Positions 58,016 through 64,000 of a DNA stretch of 64,000 bases are shown piece by piece. Made by a program: the position numbers and the translations under genes. Position 1 is the first letter of the stretch. Every line of letters begins with the position of its first letter. The stretch covers positions 26,566-90,565 of the IMG/VR virus record IMGVR_UViG_3300005842_000485. One strand, 5' to 3'. The notes beneath the pieces are model-generated. The model was not told the origin of the DNA, did not search any database, and saw only the letters and a list, made by a program, of their open reading frames with translations. The DNA comes from a virus.

Positions 58016-59158
58016 TCACGCGACGAAGAGGGGCAGGCGAAGCGTCATCGGCCGGTCGTCTTTGCGGCCGGTGACTTGTGAGAACACGGGCGCGGTAATG
58101 CGAGACGCGAGATGGGCAAAGATCGGCGTCCCGTCTGCAACGGGCAGGTCTTTCAGGAAATGATCGCGGCTCCACTTCTCTCCGGTGGGCTCGTCTCCTA
58201 AGTGGAGATCAGCGGAACGGGTCATGAGGAAGAGGCCCGTTCCTTTCTTGGGAAGCTTTTCGGAAATCACGTCTTCAATCATCCGCGCGTGCGCGTCCGT
58301 CTGACAGTGGAAGAGCACGCGGAATGAGGTCATCCCATGCGCGCCGGTCATTGCCGCGACGCTTTCAACGCCTTTCTCGCGGTTGAGGAGCAAGTACCGA
58401 TCAACCTTCTCGATGATCTTGTGTCGCGCGGATGTTCCCGTCTCTGCTTCCAGCGCGAAGCCGAACTCTCCGATGGTGAAGAACCCGTCCGGCTCGATGG
58501 TCTGGCGCTTGCCGTCATGCTCAAAGGAGAGGTTCACGGCACCGTCCCCAAGGATGTTCTCGACCGCCGCGCCCATCTGCCGGGCACCGAACCAAAGAAT
58601 CGAGAGCACTGTGGAGGCGAGGATGCGGTGGCGCACATCGGAGGGCTCGTCGCTGATGAACTTCAAGGCGAGGTCGGTGTTGTATTGGAGCATGGCGTCC
58701 ACGCGATCCGCAGGGAGTCCTTGTTCCGTGAGCATCTCAAGGAGCCGCTTGCGAAGCGGGGCTGCGGTCTTCGCCACCGCCTCGGCTTGTTCGTCTGGAA
58801 GCGCGAGGTAGTGCATCCGGAGGCGGGCGACTTCTTGGGCGCGCCCCGTTTCGAGCGTGTAATAGAAATGCCGGGAGCCGGGGAGGTAGCGCCCGAACTT
58901 CGGGTCGAAGCGGGAGAGCCAGCGCGCATTGAAGAGTGCCGTGAGGCGCTTGATCCAGTTCACCATGCCGAGTTCCCCGCTGGCATACGCGGAGAGGTAG
59001 AGCGCTTGCGCCTTCGCAAATCGCAGGTGGAAGAGATCGACCAGCACCGCAATATCACGCGCCTGGAGGACGAGCGAGCGCGGCGCGGACGGGTGGTAGC
59101 GGGATCGGCGCGTGGGGAGAGACATGCGTGGAGACGCGAGGGGATCAGCGCTAGTCAT
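58016..59158 (-). CDS. Replication-relaxation family protein
   Basis: The 380-residue protein has the layout of this plasmid/ICE family: an N-terminal winged-helix-like region (ARDIAVLVDLFHLRFAKAQAL, YLSAYASGELG) and a domain IEPDGFFTIGEFGFALEAETGT that resembles the endonuclease-like fold of the family. These proteins are found with VirD4-like ATPases on mobile elements. Its start overlaps the ATPase stop (ATGA), so the two probably work together. Confidence 0.75.
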   Translation of the reverse strand: MTSADPLASPRMSLPTRRSRYHPSAPRSLVLQARDIAVLVDLFHLRFAKAQALYLSAYASGELGMVNWIKRLTALFNARWLSRFDPKFGRYLPGSRHFYYTLETGRAQEVARLRMHYLALPDEQAEAVAKTAAPLRKRLLEMLTEQGLPADRVDAMLQYNTDLALKFISDEPSDVRHRILASTVLSILWFGARQMGAAVENILGDGAVNLSFEHDGKRQTIEPDGFFTIGEFGFALEAETGTSARHKIIEKVDRYLLLNREKGVESVAAMTGAHGMTSFRVLFHCQTDAHARMIEDVISEKLPKKGTGLFLMTRSADLHLGDEPTGEKWSRDHFLKDLPVADGTPIFAHLASRITAPVFSQVTGRKDDRPMTLRLPLFVA

Positions 59159-60747
59159 GCGGGCGTCTCGCCTCCTTCGTCAACGGCGGTACGTCGCTTC
59201 GGGTCTTTCCTTCCCCGGTCTTTCCGCGTCTTCGGGAGTTGCGGGGCGTCGGTCACGGGTGGAGGTGCAGTCTCCGCGTGCACGGGCGGTGTGAAGCGTT
59301 CTTCGACATGCAGCCGCACAAACTGAATGCGGTGGGCCTCTCGCGCGAGATCCCGGTGCTCCGGATTGATGGTCTTGTAACGATGCCGAACGCGGATCGC
59401 ACGGGCGGACGGATCGATGTGGTACGCCGTTCCGATGGGAAGCTCGAGGAGGCGGAGCGCGTGGGCATCAAGCGCTTCAGTAATCCGGACGCGCTCCTCG
59501 CCAGTCACCGTTCCTGCGGCTCCGCCATCCGAGGACATGTCGTTGTCGCCACTCATGCCGGCCGCCCAGGTTGCGGAGGTGGTCTTTGTGAGGGTCGGTA
59601 GCCGGGCTGCGGTCAGAGAGACACGCCGAAGGTGCGTCGCGATCTGGCGCGCGGACTCAAAGGTGCCAGGGCGGAAGAACACCAAGTGCTGCATGGCGGA
59701 GAGAATCTCGTCGTAGTGCGCGCCGCGATCTCCAATCTGTCGTCCGGTCTGGAAGAGGAACCAGTGGTAATCGGAGCGGTTGCGCGCCATCGCGACATGA
59801 AGGGCGTAGAGATCAGCGTTCATCCCTTGCTGCTCATCGACGACGACGAGGGACGGACGATTCGATGCGCGTGAGGCAAGGAACGCGTTCCTGATGCCGT
59901 AGAGCGCACGGCGGAAGATGCCTGCGGTGGTGGGGTTTGCATCCGCTGGATCGACGAGGAGTACACCGCCTCGGGAGTGGAACGCGCCGTAGTCGATGCT
60001 GTCCCGCCGGAAGAAGGACGCGTACTCCAGCGTGAGCCACGCGAAGTTTCTCCGCGTCGAACCCGTGAGGACATTGAACTGCACGGGGCTTCGCTGCGTG
60101 GTGTAGTACAGCTCATTGAGGACATCGAGTTGCGCCCGGACATAGGCATCACGGTGACCGTGACGGTCGATGTCGATCCAAAGCTGGACGCGGTACGCCT
60201 CATCTCCATGCGTGAGCACTGACGCAAGCTCGGTGACGGGGCGGTGCCCGGCAACCAAAGCAGCGAAGGCGGCCGATCCGTACGTGTGGACAAGGCGGTA
60301 GTCCTCGCTGCCTTCCGTCGTATGCGCGAGGGTCGCCATGATCGCGGAGACGCGTTCATGCACGGTTTCAAACCGAGGGAACCCGTGGGCGTCGATCTTG
60401 GGGCGCAGCTTCGCGAGGTCGAAGGACAGCCCGCTCTCGTTCTCCGGCTGGACGCGAAGATGCAGGATGCGCGAACGCATGCGTCGCATGTCGGCGCCCG
60501 CCTCCTCGCGCCGCTCGATCCAGCCGTAGAGCCGGGCGGCGAGATCGGCGGCGAGCGTACCGATGCCATCGAGGACGAGCATCGGAACCTCGGGGCGCTT
60601 GCGGAACAGGTAGGCCAAGCACTCGCGCGCCACAGAGGTCTTTCCGGAGCCGCTCGCGCCCTCGAAGAGGTGGTGCCGCAACAGGTGTTCGGGCGAACGC
60701 GCGTAGATGCGATGGGACGGCGTTTCGCCAAGGGCAAGCGCGGTCAT
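59155..60747 (-). CDS. VirD4/HerA-like ATPase (conjugation coupling type)
   Basis: The 530-residue protein has Walker A GASGSGKT at residues 30-37, VPMLVLDGIGTL, and Walker B LVVVDEQQG near residue 308, followed by VAMARNRSDYHWFLFQTGRQI, as in type IV coupling proteins and HerA-like motors. The C-terminal 100 residues are Pro/Arg/Lys-rich. It lacks N-terminal membrane spans; the membrane protein two genes upstream may supply the anchor. It could drive DNA transfer or partition. Confidence 0.8.
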   Translation of the reverse strand: MTALALGETPSHRIYARSPEHLLRHHLFEGASGSGKTSVARECLAYLFRKRPEVPMLVLDGIGTLAADLAARLYGWIERREEAGADMRRMRSRILHLRVQPENESGLSFDLAKLRPKIDAHGFPRFETVHERVSAIMATLAHTTEGSEDYRLVHTYGSAAFAALVAGHRPVTELASVLTHGDEAYRVQLWIDIDRHGHRDAYVRAQLDVLNELYYTTQRSPVQFNVLTGSTRRNFAWLTLEYASFFRRDSIDYGAFHSRGGVLLVDPADANPTTAGIFRRALYGIRNAFLASRASNRPSLVVVDEQQGMNADLYALHVAMARNRSDYHWFLFQTGRQIGDRGAHYDEILSAMQHLVFFRPGTFESARQIATHLRRVSLTAARLPTLTKTTSATWAAGMSGDNDMSSDGGAAGTVTGEERVRITEALDAHALRLLELPIGTAYHIDPSARAIRVRHRYKTINPEHRDLAREAHRIQFVRLHVEERFTPPVHAETAPPPVTDAPQLPKTRKDRGRKDPKRRTAVDEGGETPA

Positions 60748-61124
60748 AGCTCCTCGTCCTCCTCCATCAACTGCTGCCGGAGTCTCGTGTTGGAAGCTTC
60801 GGATTCCGCGAGCTGGCGTTTGAGCCGGTCGAGTTCTGACCGTTGGGCGACGCGGGCAAGCGTGGCTTCAAGCGGCGCGTCGAGCGCACGTTCGCGCTGT
60901 TCAACAGCAAGCTCGGCGAGCCTCACGCGCGCCTTGGCTTCTGCCTGCTTCGCGTGCTCCTCCTCGATCATGGTCGTGAGCCGTTCGTTCGCGAGGTTCG
61001 TGAGGATGGGCGCGAGCCGTCGTGCGCCTTCAAGCGCCCGTTCTCGGTACTCGATGAGGGCATCCGTGCGGATGAGTTCCAGTTCCACGGTGGCCCGCCG
61101 CTGAAGGAGATCGGCGTCCATCAC
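60744..61124 (-). CDS. Coiled-coil protein coupled to ATPase
   Basis: The product is almost wholly coiled coil, rich in Arg, Leu and Glu (ELDRLKRQLAESEASNTRLR). The overlap with the ATPase start (ATGA) implies a structural partner. ATG 61121 is an alternative start. Confidence 0.7.
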   Translation of the reverse strand: MMDADLLQRRATVELELIRTDALIEYRERALEGARRLAPILTNLANERLTTMIEEEHAKQAEAKARVRLAELAVEQRERALDAPLEATLARVAQRSELDRLKRQLAESEASNTRLRQQLMEEDEEL

Positions 61125-62152
61125 CGCTTTCCTTGAGGCGAGAAGGACGTCGGGTCAACGTAGGCATCACCGAGGAGTCGACGCAGTTCCTTGTCGAGTT
61201 GCGCGGCGTAGTCTTGTCGCCTGTGGAGGAGCGCTTCGCGCTCGCGCACCTCGTCCCATGGACGGCGCGCAAGCTCGCGCGCGTGGGCCACCTGCCGTTG
61301 TCGTTGCCGCTCCTTCCACGCGAGCACCGAGGCCACCAGGAACCCCGTGACGAGCAGGCCGGCGAAGCCTCCGAGACACCACGCGAACGCCCGCGTCTCC
61401 GCGTTCCAAAACGGCTTCGTGAAGAGCGGTGGAACCGGCCTCCCGGCCTGCTCGCAGCGATCCGCGTATGCACGGCGGAGCAGCCGCGCAGCGTTGGCAT
61501 CCGGCCCGTACTCTTCGCCGAGGAGCGGCGCACCGAGCGCGGTTCCGATCCAGTGGTAATCCCCGCGAGCGGGGATGAATCCTCCGTCGTGCATATGGAG
61601 ATGTGTACTCGGGTCGAAGAGGTACAGATCGGCCGCGTCATCCGAGGACACCAGCACCCCGATGACCGGCGCAGGCGCGAACGCCGGATCAACCACCGTC
61701 GCTCCGTTCCAGGCCACGGGTGTCACGATGTGCGGAAACGCCCGATCGTGGAGGTGCTCTCCAGGAATCGAGAACCCGGCAAGCGGATCGCCCGACAGAC
61801 CGCGCATGAAGCCGAGGGTCATCAGCAGCGCGAGGCACCCGAGCACGCGTCGCACCTGCGCCGCCACGGATAAGGACGCCGCGTCGGGCGCATGCCCGAC
61901 TTCGATCCGATGACCCCGGAGCACCAGCGATGGGGCGATAGCCGTGGCGCTTGTTGCCACGGGCGTCGGATCGAAGTCGGGAACCGGAGGCCGGGTGATT
62001 CTTCCGGCCGGAGGAGCCCGACGCGGCCAAACGGGAGTCAGGACAAGCACGTTCCGAAGAAGCATCGGAAGCACACTCCGGTCGTGAACGCGGGCGAGAT
62101 AGCCGGCGAGCCGCGACGTGACAGGCGACGGACGAGTGCGGGCGGCCATCAT
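61121..62152 (-). CDS. Two-span membrane protein of conjugation-like operon
   Basis: The 343-residue protein has a first span near residues 103-120 and a second near residues 255-278 (GGFAGLLVTGFLVASVLAW), with a folded extracytoplasmic part between them, and a basic helical C-terminus. The layout fits a membrane anchor or periplasmic sensor for the ATPase. It overlaps both neighbours in the operon. Confidence 0.7.
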   Translation of the reverse strand: MMAARTRPSPVTSRLAGYLARVHDRSVLPMLLRNVLVLTPVWPRRAPPAGRITRPPVPDFDPTPVATSATAIAPSLVLRGHRIEVGHAPDAASLSVAAQVRRVLGCLALLMTLGFMRGLSGDPLAGFSIPGEHLHDRAFPHIVTPVAWNGATVVDPAFAPAPVIGVLVSSDDAADLYLFDPSTHLHMHDGGFIPARGDYHWIGTALGAPLLGEEYGPDANAARLLRRAYADRCEQAGRPVPPLFTKPFWNAETRAFAWCLGGFAGLLVTGFLVASVLAWKERQRQRQVAHARELARRPWDEVREREALLHRRQDYAAQLDKELRRLLGDAYVDPTSFSPQGKR

Positions 62153-62337
62153 GCGCTCGCGGGGCGCTCGGCGGGTTCAGCGGACTTGGGGCGCTTCGTC
62201 AGGGTGGCGAATTGGCCCATGGCGTACTGCGCGATCTTGCGGGCCGCTTCAGTGGAGGCAGCGGTGTCTTCAATCGTGCGCGCGTCGGAGTAACTGAAGT
62301 CGGGGCCTTCAATGATGACGGAGAGGGGCTTGCTCAT
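62149..62337 (-). CDS. 62-residue protein, first gene of conjugation-like operon
   Basis: AAAGGAACGCCAG precedes the ATG. A short, mixed protein (SVIIEGPDFSYSDARTIED) with a helical C-terminus and Pro/Lys tail. It overlaps the membrane protein start. Unknown. Confidence 0.65.
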   Translation of the reverse strand: MSKPLSVIIEGPDFSYSDARTIEDTAASTEAARKIAQYAMGQFATLTKRPKSAEPAERPASA

Positions 62338-62534
62338 CTGGCGTTCCTTTCGGTTGTCCCGAACGCGATATGCGACGGGAGCGTGAAGGAAGCGTGCAGG
62401 ACGAGCGGCGGTGGCTGTCGAAGCACGTCGAAGGGAGGCGATTGGCGGGGAGTCCCGGGACGGCTACGGTGGGAGTGCGGCCCTTTTCCAACCAGGAACC
62501 CTACTACCGCACCGGCAAGGCACGAGGAGGCGAT

Positions 62535-63215
62535 ATGCCCACGCAGCGGTATCTCTTCGACCAGATGAACGAAGCGCAGGGGGCGATCCTGCGTGACGAG
62601 GAGCCGTCGTATCGGCTATTCGAGCACGGCAGCGCAACGCTCTCCGATTCGGAACTCGTCGCGCTTGTGACCGGTCGGCCTGTAGAGGAAGCACGGATGT
62701 TCCTTCGAGACGGCCTGCCGTCGTTTGCGCGACGTCCATGGGGTGCGGGCCGGCGGCACCAGATCGGGAGGACGGTCGCTGTGCGGATCGCCGCGAGCTT
62801 GGAGCTTGGGCGGCGCGTGGCGATGGCGACCATCGAGTTTGGCGACACCGTATGTGTTGAGGACTTGGGGCCGTTCCTCGCAACCCGCTACGGTGATGCG
62901 GTGCAAGAGCACTTCGGCGCCGCATTTCTCAATGCGCGCCGGGGGATGATCGCACTCCGAGAACTGTGCGTCGGGACGCTGAACTCCGCGCTGGTCTCTC
63001 CACGTGAGGTCTTGCGGAGCGCGCTCGAACTCCATGCCGCAGGGATCATCGCGTACCACAACCATCCAAGCGGCGACCCGTCACCATCAGTCGAAGATCT
63101 CACCGTGACGATGAAGCTGCGGAACGCAGCCAAGAACATGGACATCGACTTCATCGACCACGTGATCGTGGCGAAGCGTCGGTACTACTCCATGGCCAAG
63201 CACGGGCACTTCTAA
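62535..63215 (+). CDS. radC: RadC-like JAMM-domain protein
   Basis: The ATG has GAGGAGG upstream. The C-terminal domain of this 226-residue protein has LHAAGIIAYHNHPSGDPSPS, the JAMM metal site (HxH and Asp) near residue 175, as in RadC/UPF0758. The N-terminal helical region (LSDSELVALVTGRP) is a reduced HhH part. Common on mobile elements; the enzymatic role is still unclear. Confidence 0.9.
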   Translation: MPTQRYLFDQMNEAQGAILRDEEPSYRLFEHGSATLSDSELVALVTGRPVEEARMFLRDGLPSFARRPWGAGRRHQIGRTVAVRIAASLELGRRVAMATIEFGDTVCVEDLGPFLATRYGDAVQEHFGAAFLNARRGMIALRELCVGTLNSALVSPREVLRSALELHAAGIIAYHNHPSGDPSPSVEDLTVTMKLRNAAKNMDIDFIDHVIVAKRRYYSMAKHGHF

Positions 63216-63225
63216 AGGAGGAGCG

Positions 63226-63543
63226 ATGCAAGCACAGCATGTGTTTCTAAACCTCTTCCATGGGCGGAGCGATCCGTACGCAGAGATGGAAGACTGGGGT
63301 GAGCTAGGACCGATCCTCGGCCCGCTCAAGTACGTGCACGTCACGTACAACTCGTACATCCACATCAGCTTCGACGGCGCGGACTTCGACCTGACGTTCA
63401 CGAACGATTGCGTCGCCTATGACGGCGCGTTCTACGGCGACTTCAGCGTCTTCGCCGAAGCGACGGCGGACGATCCTGACGTGCGCTCCCGGCGCGAAGA
63501 CCCCGCAGTCAGCATGGCGAAGCTCATCGAGCAGCGCCGCTAA
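63226..63543 (+). CDS. 105-residue protein often found on plasmids, unknown
   Basis: Strong AAAGGAGG site upstream. The product has a beta-rich segment (LKYVHVTYNSYIHISFDGAD) and an acidic Asp/Ala part. It looks like a single beta domain. It lies between RadC and the HTH regulator in one plus-strand unit. Confidence 0.7.
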   Translation: MQAQHVFLNLFHGRSDPYAEMEDWGELGPILGPLKYVHVTYNSYIHISFDGADFDLTFTNDCVAYDGAFYGDFSVFAEATADDPDVRSRREDPAVSMAKLIEQRR

Positions 63544-63592
63544 CCAGCCGGTTCCCGGCTGCAACCCCCCGACATCTGAAAGGAGACCGGCG

Positions 63593-64000
63593 ATGAGTAT
63601 CGCATCGCGGTTGAAGGACGTGCGCAAAGGCGCAGGACTCAGCGAAAAGGAGCTGGCGCGGCTCTCCGGCGTCCATGAAAAAACGATCAGTTCCTACGAG
63701 TCTGGTCGGCGTATCGGACGCATGAAGATTGAGCACTTGGTGAAGATGCTTGCCGTGATCGGCATGTCGCTGCCGGTGTTCTTCATGAGCGTGGACGAGG
63801 AGCGGGAGACGGTAGCGATGAATGCGGAAGACGGCCCTGCATTCCGGTTCTTTGACCGGTTCATGGCGCTCCCGGAAGACACGCAGCGCGCGCTCCTTCC
63901 GGCGTTTCATTTGCTGACCGACATCGTGGAGTCCCGTGACGCGCGGCGCGCGGTCGCCGATCCGCTGACGGCGGTGAAATCGCTCGCGCGCGTGGGGTAG
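63593..64000 (+). CDS. XRE-family HTH regulator
   Basis: GAAAGGAG precedes the ATG. Residues 4-60 (LKDVRKGAGLSEKELARLSG, then TISSYESGRRIGR) form an HTH-XRE domain, then an acidic helical part of about 75 residues without a peptidase motif. It may control the right-hand units or act as antitoxin/immunity repressor. The gene is complete and ends at the edge of the window. Confidence 0.85.
   Translation: MSIASRLKDVRKGAGLSEKELARLSGVHEKTISSYESGRRIGRMKIEHLVKMLAVIGMSLPVFFMSVDEERETVAMNAEDGPAFRFFDRFMALPEDTQRALLPAFHLLTDIVESRDARRAVADPLTAVKSLARVG

Noticed and set aside
58337-59326. 329-residue plus-strand frame over the replication-relaxation gene
   Set aside because: Antisense shadow; the minus-strand gene has family-like segments and coupling to the ATPase.

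Overview
The window is most of the genome of a siphovirus-like tailed phage, or a phage-plasmid hybrid, from a high-GC bacterium. Seven proteins carry signal peptides and one a lipobox, which suggests a Gram-negative host, but the genus cannot be read from the sequence. I see no rRNA, tRNA, CRISPR array, integrase, DNA polymerase, primase or endolysin. Either those functions lie outside the window or the proteins are unrecognisable.

Layout. (1) 40-5331: an S24 repressor-like protein, a methyltransferase joined to an endonuclease-like domain, small unknown proteins and a secreted S1/P1 nuclease. (2) 5343-9903, minus: an operon of about 16 small, tightly coupled genes (HNH endonuclease, YopX, tiny membrane peptides) behind one promoter. 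(3) 10250-12915, plus: a basic protein and two tandem paralogous secreted proteins. (4) 12957-39981, minus: the virion module. Read right to left it gives small terminase, membrane proteins, large terminase, portal, Mu gpF-like head protein, ClpP-like protease, scaffold, capsid, connectors, tail tube, frameshifted tail chaperone, tape measure, distal tail, tail hub and two fibres. (5) 38311-44868: exported and membrane cargo plus a ParB-like protein. (6) 44896-51048: an ArdC/macro-domain operon, an operon of small proteins, and small paralogous membrane proteins. (7) 51468-57968: a methyltransferase-helicase fusion and a second methyltransferase. (8) 57657-62337, minus: a conjugation-like operon (replication-relaxation protein, VirD4/HerA-like ATPase, membrane protein). 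(9) 62535-64000, plus: RadC and an HTH regulator.

The genes fall into classes with different signals. Virion genes have promoters close to TTGACC-N18-TAGCGT. Five other transcription units share TTG-type -35 and TAnnnT -10 elements, most with a box resembling TGCACGAGTTATCCACA just upstream. Virion and small-operon genes generally lack a Shine-Dalgarno (SD) sequence and have C/T-rich leaders, while most cargo, conjugation-like and right-end genes have clear AGGAG-type sites. This suggests two gene sets of different origin or timing on one molecule.

The best leads are: a large terminase frame with no ATG/GTG/TTG start, where ACG is the best candidate; a CCCAAAA frameshift site in the tail chaperone; a macro-domain gene carrying a 12-bp tandem repeat; a methyltransferase-helicase fusion ending in a clamp-binding-like QISLF; and the shared regulatory box.
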